Counted from the stretch's first letter, positions 11,687 to 22,192 are shown. The stretch is DNA of 64,000 nt from Ancistrus triradiatus (GCA_025084515.1 JAJAGP010001658.1:62001-126000), one strand, 5' to 3'. A program made the numbers and translations. Notes: generated from the sequence alone by a model not told the origin.

Positions 11687-12053
11687 TGTCACGAACTCCC
11701 AACACATACGGTGGAAACAAGTGCAGGTTTATTCAAGCTCAGGCAAAGTCATAGTCAAAAAACAGTCCAAGATCAAAAGCCAGGTAATCCAAAATACACT
11801 GTTAAACAAAGCCGAGGGATATCCAAAAACCAGTAAACCGTAAAGCCAAGCCAGAGATTGATTGCCAAGTAAACTATCATATAAAGTAGAAATGCTCAGA
11901 GACGAACCATAAACAGGGATAAAACCTCGTGACGACTAGATCTACGCTGCACTATTTATCGCTAAACATGGCCGCTAATCAGAAACGACCTCCTAGAACT
12001 TCGGCAACGGAGACCTCTCCTGGAGCGGGGACGGATCTGCAGCTGCCCTGACA
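11687..12053 (-). repeat. LTR-B, 3' long terminal repeat
   Basis: 367 bp, TGTCACGAACTCCC to CTGCCCTGACA. A C-rich run on the plus strand directly inside (12058-12066) is the polypurine tract of the coding strand. The pol frame runs about 75 bases into this LTR (stop near 11979). Confidence 0.9.
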
Positions 12054-12184
12054 TAACCGCACCCCTGACGGGCGGCTCCTGCTGACCATGCCCCTCTTTT
12101 TCTCGGTCTGGGAGCAGGGCGATTCAGGAAGGCCTGGTGGAACTCGGCCATTAGGGAAGGGTCCAAAATGTCCTGGGCGGGGAC

Positions 12185-15100
12185 TCATGTTCGTTCTTCG
12201 GGGCCGTACCCCTCCCAGTCCACCAGGTACTGGATGTGTCCTGCCTGACGCCTGGAGTCCAGCAGCGTTCTTACGCTGTAAACGAGAGAGCCGTCCACGT
12301 CCAGCGGAGGAGGGGGTTCTGTTACCTCTGGTTGACCCTGGGAGGAGGATCTGACAGGTTTTAGTAGTGACACGTGAAACATGGGTGAGATACGGTATGA
12401 TGCAGGTAATTCTGTTCGATAGGCTACCAGGTTGACCTGTTTGAGTACTCTAAAGGGTCCCACATACCTGGGACTTAACTTTCTGCTGGGTAATTTTAGT
12501 TTTAAATCCCTAGTTGACAACCAAACCTTTTGACAAGGCCTAAACACCTCCATGTCTCGCCTGTGTCGGTTGACCTGCAGACGCTGTCTTCGGTTAGCTC
12601 GCTGCATCCAGACATGGGCCTCCTCCCAGGTCTGTTCACTTCTCTGGATCCAGTCATCGACTGCAGGGATGTGAGACGGCTCGCCGGACCAGGGAAACAA
12701 CGGGGGTTGATAACCTAGGACGCACTGAAAAGGCTTTAGGCCAGTAGAGGAACTCCTCAGGGGGTTCTCTGCATACTCTACCCAGGGAATGTAACGCGCC
12801 CACTCATGCTGGAACCGATAGCAGTACGACCGGAGAAACCTTCCCACTTCCTAGTTCATACTGACCGTTGGACTGAGGGTGGTAACCTGACAAAAGACAG
12901 ACATTAATACCCAGTAGTTTACAAAACTCTCTCCAAACTCGAGAGGTAAATTGCGGTCTTCTGTCGGAAACGATCTCTTCTGGGAGATGGAACACGTACT
13001 GCATAAGACACTCCGCCATCTCCAATGCCGTGGGAAGTTTGAGGAGAGGCACCATCCGACACGCCTTAGAAAAGCGGTCCACAATGACCATAATCATGCT
13101 CTTACCTTGAGAAGGGGGTAAGTCTGTAATAAAATCCACTCCTAGGTGGGACCAGGGACGTTGGCGAATGGTCAAGGGTTCTAACAGACCCGCAGGCAAT
13201 TGACGTGGAGTCCTAGACTGAGCGCATGTGGCACAAGCTCCCACCCACATGCAGACCTCCTGCTCTAGACCCTCCCACCAGAATCTGTTCTTAACCAGCC
13301 CCAGAGTGCGATGAATCCCTGGGTGGCCTGCGCTGGGGTGACAATGTATTCTCAATTAACTGGCTGTTAGATTCTGTCCTGTTTTGTTTGTTTTATTTGC
13401 ATTTTATTCGTTCTGTTATGTTTCTTTATCCGTTCTCCCATCCTTGCTCATCTCTTTTGTTTAACTTTTCTTTCCTCGTGGCGTTGTTATTGTTTTTGTG
13501 GCGTGCGCGGGTTGTGCTTGACTCCCCGCAGATCTATTGGCTGCCGCGATCTTCATCACCACCTCCATTCTGCCCTGCTCACCGGATCCTCATCACCGCT
13601 CATCACCAGCACTCCATATAACACCAGCGCAAGCAGCCATAGATCGCCAGATTGTCCTCACACGAACCCTGGTACCAGATTGTCTCATATTCCTTGCGTT
13701 TTGCTTCTAAGCATTCCAGTCAGTCTCTGCGGTTCCTACCGCTGTTTGTTCTCTAGCGTTAGCCTAGCCTCCTAGTCACTAGACTCCAGTTTAGTATTAG
13801 CCTAGCCTGCTACAGCTAGCCTAGCCTGTGGTCCTTCCCGGTATAGTTAGCCATCCTTGTACTGCCTGTACATTTTCCTGGGAAGACTATCTGTTATATC
13901 CCTGCCTGTTTTGTTTTCTGTTCGGCTCCCATGCCAGGTTTCAGTTTCCTTATTCTGGTTTTCTCTCCCTTCAGCCCCGTCACCGGATTCCATCTCCAGC
14001 TCATCCGTGATTCTTCAACCTGGTCCTCGTTCTGTCGTCCTGCCTGCTCCAAGTCCTCATGATCTCCCGTCATCTCCGTGGAACTGGAGTCTCCCCTGGG
14101 GAAGAGTCTCATCACACACTCGCCGCCGCCGTATCAGTATTATTTGTGCCAGTCTTCTTGGACTCCTTAACTCCCAGCTATTCTGTGGTTTTTGGTTCTC
14201 ATTATTCTTTGCAGTACTTATTTGGAATCTTTTCGTTGTGTTAATAAATCTTATTTTTTTATACCCGTTGGTCTCGTCAGTCTGGCGGCTTGCGTCTTGG
14301 GTTCCTTCGCCCTTGGGTGTTTTCACATTAGCTCAAACATAACACTGGCAATGTAAATGGTGAGTTTACAACATTCAGGTGGACAGTTAGCAGGAGGAGG
14401 TTCATTCTCCTGTCCATCCCGGATCTGGTCCATGATCTCCCAGTCAATGGGTCCCACCCAGCACTTGGGTCTGAGGATGATAGTAGCAGGATATTCCTCC
14501 TTCTCCGTCTCCCACACGTGAGACAGAGCATCAGCCTTCCCATTCCTGCTGCCTGTGCGATAGGAGACAGTAAAGTTAAACCTCGTAAAGAATAGTGCCC
14601 ATCTCGCCTGTCTTTGGTTAAGCCGCTTGGCAGTTTTCAGGTACTCTAGGTTCTTGTGATCAGTTAACACTAAGAACGGATATTTAGCCCCCTCTAGCCA
14701 ATGCCTCCATTCCTCAAGAGCTAACTTGATAGCTAGTAACTCCCGATCATCAACATTATAATTGCGCTTGGCCGAGTTTAGTTTGCTGGAAAAGAAGGCA
14801 CAGGGGTAGAGCTTGGAAGGAGTACCAAATCTCTGGGACAGAATGGCTCCAACCCCGGCGGAGGATGCTTCCACCTCCAACACAAAAGGGAGTTCTGGGT
14901 CGTGTAACTTAAGAATCGGGGTAGTGATAAACCTATTCTTGAGAATGTTAAATGCTTCCTCTGCCTCGTCAGACCACCTGAGCACCCTCTGGTTCCCCTT
15001 TAGCAGAGATGTTAAGGGTGCCGCAATGCTGCTAAACCCCCGAATGAATCTATGAAAAAAGTTGGCAAACCCGAGGAACCTTTGCAACTCCTTGATAGAG

Positions 15101-15978
15101 GAGGGTTGTGGCCAATCTACTACCATACGTACCCCACCCCGTTAATCACATAACCCAGAAAGGCAACCGAAACAACATGAAACTCACATTTTTCAGCTTT
15201 GACATATAACTTATGGGCCAGGAGGTGAGTTAACAATTGCCTAACGTGCTTTTCATGGTCCTCCAAGTTCCTGGAATAGATTAAAATGTCATCAATGTAA
15301 ACAATTACCCATCAGTCGATCATGTCCCTCAGTACCTCATTGATGAAGGTTTGGAACACTGATGGGATGATGGCGAGCCCATAGGGCATCACTGTGTACT
15401 CAATGTCCTCGAGTAGTGATGAAGGCTGTCTTCCACTCGTCGCCCTCACGGATTCTGATTAGATTATAAGCACTGCGTAGATCCAGTTTCGTAAACACGG
15501 TAGCCCCTCTCAGCTGTTCCAGGCAGCCGGCACTAGGGGCAACAGGTACTTGTACTTTATGGCGTTGAGGCCTCTGTAGTCAATGCAGGGCCTTAGGCCC
15601 CCGTCCTTCTTTTTAACGAAGAAAAAGCTTGCGGCGGCAGGAGAGGTGGATGGTCGAATGTATTCCTGTGATAGAGCCTGCTCCATGTAGCTCTCTAATG
15701 CTGCAGACTCCGCCTGTGACAAGGGATAGATCCTACTGTGTGGAGGAGTAAGACCGGGAAGGAGCTCAATCGCACAGTCGCCGGGCCGATGGGGAGGAAG
15801 GTCACGAGCTGAGTCTGAGCTGAGTCTCAGAAGAAGCTGGGGGAGCGTTATCGAGCATGGCAATGGGTTTGGGAAGTGGAGGAGACGCTCGGAGAATCAA
15901 CTCCTGTAGCAGACGTGTGACCTCCTCTATCTTCCGCTCCTGTTGAGCCAGCCGATCTGAAAAACCTGCTGCTTCCAT
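12185..15978 (-). pseudogene. LTR-B gag stub and pol, broken
   Basis: The ATG at 15978 opens MEAAGFSDRLAQQER, the coiled-coil start of a chromovirus Gag like that of LTR-G. After about 36 residues it joins the pre-RT linker (DLPPHRPGDCAIELLPG), so capsid, zinc knuckle and protease are gone. Reverse transcriptase follows (15127-15760), with several frameshifts and a TGA in the DMID-WVIVYIDD segment. RNase H is at 14350-15126 (LEVEASSAGVGAILSQR, later DHKNLEYLKTAKRLNQRQAR). A solo LTR interrupts the linker. Integrase lies at 12804-13355 (zinc finger H-H-C-C, DFITDLPPSQG, SDRRPQFTS). The integrase C-terminus and chromodomain (YLVDWEGYGPEER) lie at 12185-12847. The catalytic glutamate region is altered (NGQYELGSG). 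Clearly non-functional. Confidence 0.85.
13365..14344 (+). mobile_element. Solo LTR S1 inserted in LTR-B pol
   Basis: A 980-bp block starts TGTTAG and ends CATAACA. It is flanked by the 5-bp duplication CTGGC (13360-13364, 14345-14349). Removing it restores the LTR-B coding strand, whose flanks match the homologous part of LTR-G. Inside are a TATA-like TATAAC near 13617 and AATAAATCTTA near 14243. There is no internal coding region, so this is the product of LTR-LTR recombination. A truncated relative of the same LTR lies at 52814-53285. The orientation is given by the TATA then AATAAA order. Confidence 0.85.
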
Positions 15979-15985
15979 GAGAGGT

Positions 15986-15993
15986 GAGGTTTT
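15986..15993 (-). promoter_or_regulatory. LTR-B self-priming primer-binding site
   Basis: Directly inside the 5' LTR the coding strand reads GAAAACCTCACC. AAAACCTC is the reverse complement of GAGGTTTT at 16224-16231 in the LTR; including the next two bases it matches at nine of ten positions. The complementary LTR site lies where the transcript should start. Confidence 0.7.
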
Positions 15994-15994
15994 C

Positions 15995-16356
15995 TGAACT
16001 GCCAACACAGATAGTGGAAACAAGTACAGGTTTGTTCAAGCTCAGGCAAAGTCATGGTCAAAAAACAGTACAAGATCAAAATTCAGGTAATCCAAAATAC
16101 ACTGTTAAACAAAGCCGAGGGATATCCAAAAACCAGTAAACCGTAAAGCCAAGCCAGAGATAGATTGCCAAGTAAACTATCATATAAAGTAGAAACGTTC
16201 AGAGACGAACTGTAAACAGGGACAAAACCTCGCGACGACTAGATCCACGTTGCGCTTTTTATAGCTAAATATGGCCGCTACCAGGAAACGACCTCCTAGA
16301 ACTCCGGCGACGGAGACCTCTGCTGGAGCAGGGGCGAATCTGCAGCTGCCCTGACA
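15995..16356 (-). repeat. LTR-B, 5' long terminal repeat
   Basis: 362 bp. Relative to the 3' copy, about five bases are missing just after the initial TG, so the start reads TGAACTGCC. Ends in CTGCCCTGACA followed by the target duplication CCGAT. Confidence 0.9.
16255..16263 (-). promoter_or_regulatory. LTR-B TATA box
   Basis: The coding strand reads TATAAAAAG beginning at 16263, 30 bp upstream of the predicted start GCGAGGTTTTG at 16233. Confidence 0.7.
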
Positions 16357-16559
16357 CCGATGCAGAGGCTATAACCTTTAATTAATATATTTTGGATATC
16401 TAAGATGTCTAAGTGTATCACATGAGATCAAAATTCCTCAAAGTTACATGTTTAGTTGTGGGAGTTCAGTTACTAGGTTCCAATTGTCAAGAGCACCTTG
16501 AATCTACAAACTATAACACAATTAAGGAATTCTAAACTACAGCACATACCCCAGAAGTT

Positions 16560-17515
16560 GAATCTGTTCATCTGGACATAGATTTTGTTGGAGAAACGTT
16601 TCGTCACTCATCTAAGTTACTTCTTCAGTCTCAGCAGTTGGAAAACTTCCCCAATCTTATATACAGCACCACTGAATAACGACTGGTACCAGCACCATTG
16701 CATAACAATGGGACCGGTGATCAGTTTAATATGCAGATTGACATAGCCATTAACGACAATGGCCACGTGTGCCATTCACACAGGATTGGGGAAGGGCTGC
16801 GATGGCTCCGTTGTAAGATGGTGAGAGGTGTACTCTGATGCCCCCTCCTCGGTTCAGGGATGGACATTCCCTTTTTACAAAAATGGCTTCTTTTACTCCG
16901 CGTTCAAACCAGCGTTCCTCCCTATCAAGGATCTGCACGTCTTCATCCTTGAAAGAGTGGCCACTGGCCTGTAGGTGGCTGTAAACCTCAGAGTCCTGAC
17001 CTGATGAGGTAGCTCTTCTATGTTGTGCCATCCGTTTCACCAGTGGTTGTTTGGTTTCCCGATGTACAATTCCTGCAATCCTCCCGGCACTTAACAGCGT
17101 AACACTACATTACTCTGTTTGTGCTGGGGGAACCCGATCCTTGGGGTGGACCAGTTTCTGGCGTAGCGTGTTTTGGGGTTTTGAAAGCCAACCGAGACGC
17201 GGTGTTTGGCAAGTATGGTGTCTCTGATTTTCCAATTTTTTCTGATGTAGTCTTTTCCTGCCACATATGGAATCACCACTGGTTTACGCTTAGACTGCGG
17301 TTGTTGTTCTCCTCTCGTCGATCTGCTGGAGCACTGTTTGGGCGTCTTACCGGCTTTGACAAAGGCCCAGTTCGGATAACCACATTTGCCCAGGGCCTGC
17401 TTAATGTGAGATTTCTCTCCATCCTTGGCTGTGATGCCCAATCCAGATGAAAGGCACTGCCAGGACTTGACCCGTTCCCCAAGTTGGTGGTCTGGTGTGA
17501 CACCCAAGCACCTCA
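16560..17515 (-). mobile_element. Penelope-like element, 3' fragment
   Basis: The minus strand carries the C-terminal part of a Penelope-like retroelement and its tail. The tail (16565-16640) contains the phrase GTTGGAGAAACGTTTCGTCA found at ends of fish Penelope-like elements, as I recall them. The reverse transcriptase is absent from this copy. The 5' side ends near 17515 without a visible boundary. Probably a 5'-truncated insertion. Confidence 0.7.
16750..17507 (-). pseudogene. Penelope-like linker and GIY-YIG endonuclease, broken
   Basis: Penelope-like elements join a reverse transcriptase to a C-terminal GIY-YIG endonuclease that nicks target DNA. Two open pieces are seen. The first (17091-17507) contains CGYPNWAFVKAGKT, then KRKPVVIPYVAGKDYIRKNW and PQHKQSNVV, the linker and the run-up to the nuclease. 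Across a stop and a frameshift near 17060-17090, ELYIG is readable, the YIG half of the catalytic motif. The second piece (16750-17040) contains KRMAQHRRATSSGQDS, HLQASGHSF, then DREERWFERGVKEAI and a conserved proline-serine-leucine-N-R-G-G-G end. This order matches the family. Reverse transcriptase motifs are not present. Inactive remnant. Confidence 0.75.
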
Positions 17516-17865
17516 GTTCTTTTTATTCCACTACACTGTAGTCAGTGCTTTTGCTACCACCTTACTAATCAGGGCATCCAAACAACAGTGACAAGAATCA
17601 AGACTAGCATGTTGAAGGTTACATAAGAGCCGCACTGTTGCCACTGTCTGGTTTTTAGTGTACTAGTACATTTAAAGACACACAGCATGGAGTAAAACAT
17701 GTCCAGTCTAGCTGCAGAGTCTGACATCAACCACCCGAGGAAAAAAAAAAAAACTTAAGAAAGAAATACACAAATTAGATTTAGACTAGGAACTAGGAAA
17801 ATATATTTTAATAAATGGTTAACAAATGGTTAATAAATGGTTAACAAAATTATAGTGGTACCTCA
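17516..17865. other. Intergenic stretch with a poly-A run
   Basis: Only an A-run (17741-17753) and three copies of a short phrase AAATGGTTAA(C/T)A between 17811 and 17848 stand out. No gene. Confidence 0.5.
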
Positions 17866-17867
17866 CT

Positions 17868-18253
17868 TCTCGTTGTTAATTTGTTCCAGAAGGCATGTCG
17901 AAAACCGAAGACAAGGGAATAATATAAATTTAATTAGTTCGTTCCAGACCTATTACGATTCACCAGTGTGAACCATGTGGTTTTGTGAGAAGGACCCAAG
18001 GCAGCAGGACTACATGCTTCCTAGTAAGACCCCCAGATAATGGCCCTGTATATGGCATTATATGCATTAATGGAGTTGTATTGTACAGGTGTCATGATGT
18101 ATTAAATGTATCAAGAATTGATTAGTTTTATATAAACCGTATAAACATTATAAACAGCTGAGCTTGAAACATTTACTTGAACCTACAGTTGGCCAAAGTA
18201 ATTAACACCAAGCTTATTTTATAATAAAATGTAATTTAGTGAGTAATAGTGAG
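17868..18253 (+). repeat. Dispersed repeat R1, plus copy
   Basis: Begins with AGTGGTACCTCACTTCTCG and ends near TGTAATTTAGTGAGTAATAGTG. A second copy is present in reverse orientation at 29555-29948. Shared blocks include the start, AATTCGTTCC-like sequence, GCATTAATNGAGTTGTATTGT, AGTTGGCCAAA and AAGCTTATTTTATAATAAA. No coding capacity. The class is unknown; a MITE is possible but I did not find inverted ends. Confidence 0.6.
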
Positions 18254-19105
18254 AAAAATAAAAGCAAAACATTTACTCTACTGATGAACTCAGCTAGCAT
18301 AGCTGCTAATGCTAACTGTAGCCTGTATTCCAGAGGACTCAAATCCTTTCAGTTGGCTGTAATCAATAACCATTTTAGGACCCATGGACACTTATTCGCA
18401 CTAAGAATACAGTACTGTAGAAACAAGCGGAGATTCTGCTCTAAGCAATAGCTATTTTGAGACTGAATGACTGAACCACTGTGTACTAAATTGTAAATCG
18501 TGAATCATGAATCATGGATTATAAATCGTGAATCGAGTTTTGCACAGAAACAAGTCACGTGGTTTGTCTCATACAAGTTTTTCAAATACTGGAATATATC
18601 CAAATAGTTCCAATTTAGTTCCACCTGACTTGAATAAACAATGGCATCTTCTTATACTTGTTGCACAATACAAAAATTCAGTTTCCAGGAATCCAGGAGT
18701 TACATATGAAATTCCACAGCACAGGTCACACTCATGGAACATAATCATCTAGAAGCTTACATAAATTGTCCTTCAGTGTAATAGGAACACTGCCATACAC
18801 CCACCAAAGACAATGGTAAATAAAGTACACTTAGTACTGGTAAAGTTTGTTTTCTGGCACACCAAACACCATGGCTGGCTTGAGCTATTTACAATCGTTC
18901 CATCTTCGTGTGCTCGTTTTTTTGGTACAGGTGGAGGCTAAGCGGCACTGCACAGTGACTCACCAATTTATAAAACCTGGCTAGCTTGCTTGTTATATAC
19001 TGGTACTTTCCAGAATGAACCCTTCAACAACTTACAAAAACATAGATGTAGCTCTATATATATATATATATATATACATGTACATATATACATATATACA
19101 TACAC
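18254..19105. other. Intergenic stretch
   Basis: No supported gene. A small internal repetition of GTGAATCATGAATCATGGATT occurs near 18499-18535 and a (TA)n run at 19054-19075. Confidence 0.5.
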
Positions 19106-19198
19106 ACTGCTCAAAAAAATAAAGGGGGAACACTCAAATGACACATCGTAGATCTGAATGAATGAAATATTCTCATTGAATGCTTTGTTCTGTACAAA
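19106..19198 (+). repeat. Tc1-like terminal fragment, family 2
   Basis: Starts CTGCTCAAAAAAATAAAG and matches the start of the longer fragment at 21287-21612. It is cut after about 90 bp, where a duplicated local sequence begins (TTCAACAACTTACAAAAACA at 19022 and again at 19201). Confidence 0.65.
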
Positions 19199-19238
19199 GT
19201 CTTCAACAACTTACAAAAACATAGATGTAGCTATATAT

Positions 19239-19265
<27 letters not shown>

Positions 19266-19271
<6 letters not shown>

Positions 19272-20640
19272 CTGGTCCTTCTAAAAAAATTAGCATATTG
19301 TGATAAAGTTAATTCTTTTCCGTAATGTAATGATAAAAATTAAACTTTCATATATTTTAGATTCATTGCACACCAACTGAAATATTTCAAGTCTTTTATT
19401 GTTTTAATACTGATGATTTTGGCATACAGCTCATGAAAACCCAAAATTCTCACAAAATTAGCATATCATGAAAAGGTTCTCTAAACGAGCTATTAACCTA
19501 ATGATCTGAATCAACGAATTAACTCTAAACACCTGCAAAAGATTCTGAGGCTTTTGAAAACTCCCAGCCTGGTTCATTACTCAAAACCGCAATCATGGGT
19601 AAGACTGCCGACCTGACTGCTGTCCAGAAGGCCATCATTGACACCCTCAAGCAAGAGGGTAAGACACAGAAAGAAATTTCTGAACAAATAGGCTGTTCCC
19701 AGAGTGCTGTATCAAGGCACCTCAGTGGGAAGTCTGTAGGAAGGAAAAAATGTGGCAGAAAACGCTGCACAACGAGAAGAGGTGACCGGACCTTGAGGAG
19801 GACTGTGGAGAAGGGCCAATTCCAGAGCCACCGTGCACAGGCGTGTGCAGGAAATGGGCTACAGGTGCCGCATTCCCCAGGTCAAGCCACTTTTGAACCA
19901 GAAACAGCGGCAGAAGCGCCTGACCTGGGCTACAGAGAAGCAGCACTGGACTGTTGCTCAGTGGTCCAAAGTACTTTTTTCGGATGAAAGCAAATTTTGC
20001 ATGTCATTCAATCAAGGTGCCAGAGTCTGGAGGAAGACTGGGGAGAAGGAAATGCCAAAATGTCTGAAGTCCAGTGTCAAGTACCCACAGTCAGTGATGG
20101 TCTGGGGTGCCATATCAGCTGCTGGTGTTGGTACACTGTGTTTTTATCAAGGGCAGGGTCAATGCATCTAGCTATCAGGAGATTTTGGAGCACTTCATGC
20201 TTCCATCTGCTGAAGAGCTTTATGGAGATGAAGAGTTCATTTTTCAGCACGACCTGGCACCTGCTCACAGTGCCAAAACCACTGGTAAATGGTTTACTGA
20301 CCATGGTATTACTGTGCTCAATTGGCCTGCCAACTCTCCTGACCTGAACCCGATAGAGAATCTGTGGGATTTTGTGAAGAGAAAGTTGAGAGACGCAAGA
20401 CCCAACACTCTGGATGAGCTTAAGGCCGCTATCGAAGCATCCTGGGCCTCCATAACACCTCAGCAGTGCCACAGGCTGATTTCCTCCATGCCTCACCGCA
20501 TTGAAGCAGTCATTTCTGCAAAAGAATTCCCAACCAAGTATTGAGTGCATAAATTAACATAATAATCTGAAGGTTGACTTTTTTTGTATTAAAAACACTT
20601 TTCTTTTATTGGTCGGATGAAATATGCTAATTTTGTGAGA
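19266..20640 (+). mobile_element. Tc1/mariner element, family 3, near complete
   Basis: The left end contains AAAAAATTAGCATATTGTG and the right end ATATGCTAATTTTGTGAGA, roughly inverted. (TA)n tracts flank both sides, so the exact TA targets are blurred. The transposase gene inside has two lesions but is otherwise well preserved, so this copy is younger than the other Tc1 relics here. Confidence 0.85.
19594..20544 (+). pseudogene. Tc1-type DD34E transposase, two lesions
   Basis: The ATG at 19595 opens MGKTADLTAVQKAI, a paired helix-turn-helix DNA-binding domain (KEISEQIGCSQSAVSRHL). A lysine/arginine-rich linker follows (GRKKCGRKRCTTRRGD). At about 19818 the frame changes and residues seem to be missing. 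It resumes as HRRVQEMGYRCRIPQVKPLL and reaches the first catalytic aspartate (VLFSDESKF) and SVMVWGAISAAG. A second one-base shift near 20135 leads to the frame ending at TGA 20542-20544. That frame holds the second aspartate (IFQHDLAPAHSA) and the glutamate (DLNPIENLW), with 34 residues between them. All catalytic residues survive; only the two frame lesions stop it from coding a full protein. Confidence 0.9.
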
Positions 20641-20692
20641 TATATATATATATATATATATAGACAGATAGATAGATAGATAGATATATCTA
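20641..20692. repeat. (TA)n and (GATA)n microsatellite
   Basis: An alternating TA run followed by GATAGATAGATAGATA, just after the Tc1 element. Confidence 0.9.
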
Positions 20693-20696
20693 TATA

Positions 20697-21267
20697 CAGG
20701 TAGTCCTCGACTTACGACGCAGATCTGTCCCTAGGGGGCGTCGTAACCCGATTTTCGGTGTAAGTCGGAACACACGTACATACGGTACATAAATAACATC
20801 ATAAATAACATACTGTAAGCACTTATCCTATCCTAACACCTATTCTAACACAGTACCCTACATAATAATAATTTATTTTTCCATCTCAATAATAAGACCA
20901 CACGCTGCCTAGTTATCATTTTCGATTGCATAGGAGCAGATCCTTTCACGTGTTCAAGGATGCGAGCTTTATCCTTGATAATGGTAGCGCCCGTCGTACG
21001 ACTAAGTCCGAGCGCCCGGCCAATGTTTGTCGGTGTTTCCCCCTTACCGTATCGCTTAACGATATCTAATTTCACTTCCATGGTGATGGCCTTCCTCTTC
21101 TTCGATGCACTGCCATCAGAAGAGTCTGCCTTATGCTTGGGAGCCATAATGAAGGGCAAAAAGTTAACAAGCCACTGGGGTGACGCACCGCCGCCTCAGT
21201 CCCGAGCCGCGTAACCGACCGTAGTGTATTCCTCCGCCGTCAACACAAACACGAAGTCACGACGTTT
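20697..21267 (-). mobile_element. Tigger/pogo-like DNA transposon remnant
   Basis: The left end, CAGGTAGTCCTCGACTTACGA, is the type of inverted repeat found in Tigger/pogo elements. The minus strand encodes the N-terminus of a CENP-B-like transposase. The catalytic DDE part is missing, so about 150 bp of 3' noncoding DNA follows the short N-terminal frame. A matching right end was not found; it may lie in the degenerate stretch before the (TA)n run at 21270. Confidence 0.65.
20845..21147 (-). pseudogene. Tigger-like transposase, N-terminal fragment
   Basis: The frame from the ATG at 21147 reads MAPKHKADSSDGSASKKRKA. Then comes a helix-turn-helix region (VKLDIVKRYGKGETPTNIGR, LGLSRTTGATIIKDK), which in this family binds the element ends. 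It continues for about 100 codons (LEHVKGSAPMQSK, then a basic tail) and stops at 20845. The DDE catalytic domain, normally several hundred residues, is absent, so no transposition activity is possible. An upstream ATG six codons earlier (MPFIMAPKH) is in the same frame. Confidence 0.6.
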
Positions 21268-21286
21268 TACGTATATATATATATAT

Positions 21287-21612
21287 ACTGCTCAAAAAAA
21301 TAAAGGGGGAACACTCAAATAACACTCAAATAACACATCGTAGATCTGAATGAATGAAATATTCTCATTGAATGCTTTGTTCTGTACAAAGTTGAATGTG
21401 CTGACAACAAAATCACACAAAACTCATCAATGGAAATTAAAATTAACCAAATTTATTAACCAATGGAGGCCTGGATTTGGAGTCACACACAAAATTAAAG
21501 TGGAAAAACACACTACAGGCTGATCCAACTTTGATGTAATGTCCTTAAAACAAGTCAAATTGAGACTCAGTATTGTGTGTGGCCTCCACGTGCCTGTATG
21601 ACCTTGAATTAC
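21287..21612 (+). repeat. Tc1-like terminal fragment, family 2, longer piece
   Basis: Starts CTGCTCAAAAAAATAAAG like 19106-19198. It then runs through GCTGACAACAAAATCACAC and GAGGCCTGGATTTGGAGTC to GCCTCCACGTGCCTGTATGACC. On the opposite strand this would be the 3' noncoding end and last codons of a Tc1 transposase. Truncated at about 21612. Confidence 0.6.
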
Positions 21613-21753
21613 AGTGTACAATTGTTTTGTTTAATTATCATTACTATAGTGATCCATCTTTTAACATAGGAAATTGAACTTACAATAAAAAAGAGATTCC
21701 ATAGAGACTCAATTCCATGTTTAGACAAAAGAAGGGCTCTTAGAAGCGATATA

Positions 21754-22181
21754 TGTCACGCCCAAGATTGTTCCTTGCATCACGGAAGCTTCTCAGGACC
21801 ACAACTCCCAAACACCCACGCGCCAGCAGCGGCCACTCCTACGTAGCGCGTCACCGGAGTTTTGATGCTCCGCACCTGACCCTCGTTTGGGTCGCTATTT
21901 ATACTCTGTTGAGATCTCTTCTCGTTGCGAAGTATTGCCTCTTGTTTACTATGCATACCGAGCATTACTATTTGATTCTGCTGTTTCTGTGTACCGACCT
22001 TGCCTGGCTCTCATATTTGTGTTTGCTTAACCCCTTGACTGTTGTTCTTGCTCGTGATTACCCGGTTTCGATCTCTTTCTCTGCTTTGACTACGACTTCG
22101 GTCTGTCGGTTTGGATTTGTCAATAAACACCACCGATCCTTGAGTCTGTGTGAGTCTGAAACTCATCTTGTGGGCAATACA
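21754..22181 (+). repeat. LTR-C, 5' long terminal repeat
   Basis: 428 bp, TGTCACGCCC to GGGCAATACA. Contains TATTTATA (21896-21903), the predicted transcript start GCGAAGTATTG (21927), and CAATAAACACC (22120) as a polyadenylation signal. Confidence 0.85.
21896..21903 (+). promoter_or_regulatory. LTR-C TATA box
   Basis: TATTTATA, 31 bp upstream of the predicted start at 21927, the sequence complementary to the primer site. Confidence 0.7.
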
Positions 22182-22182
22182 G

Positions 22183-22192
22183 AATACTTCGC
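22183..22192 (+). promoter_or_regulatory. LTR-C self-priming primer-binding site
   Basis: Two bases inside the LTR, AATACTTCGC is a perfect 10-base reverse complement of GCGAAGTATT at 21927-21936. The gag ATG follows at 22197. Confidence 0.78.

Larger units (their letters stand above)
11687..16356 (-). mobile_element. LTR-B: Ty3/gypsy chromovirus, internally deleted
   Basis: Bounded by LTRs 11687-12053 (367 bp) and 15995-16356 (362 bp, missing a few bases at its start). The 5-bp duplication CCGAT flanks it (11682-11686, 16357-16361). The minus strand encodes a gag stub, reverse transcriptase, RNase H, integrase and chromodomain, most similar in this window to LTR-G. Most of gag and the whole protease are deleted: gag residue about 36 runs almost directly into the pre-RT linker. 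A 980-bp solo LTR of another family has inserted in the pol region (13365-14344). Defective. Confidence 0.9.

Noticed and set aside
13341..14349. Target duplication CAATGT with S1 starting at 13351
   Set aside because: CAATGT also occurs on both sides, but CTGGC gives ends TGTTAG...CATAACA, which fit LTR rules and the independent start at 52814.
16565..16640. Hammerhead ribozyme in the Penelope-like tail
   Set aside because: GATGAG and GAAAC occur close together on the minus strand, as in retroelement hammerheads, but the CTGA box is not intact and stems cannot be drawn with confidence.
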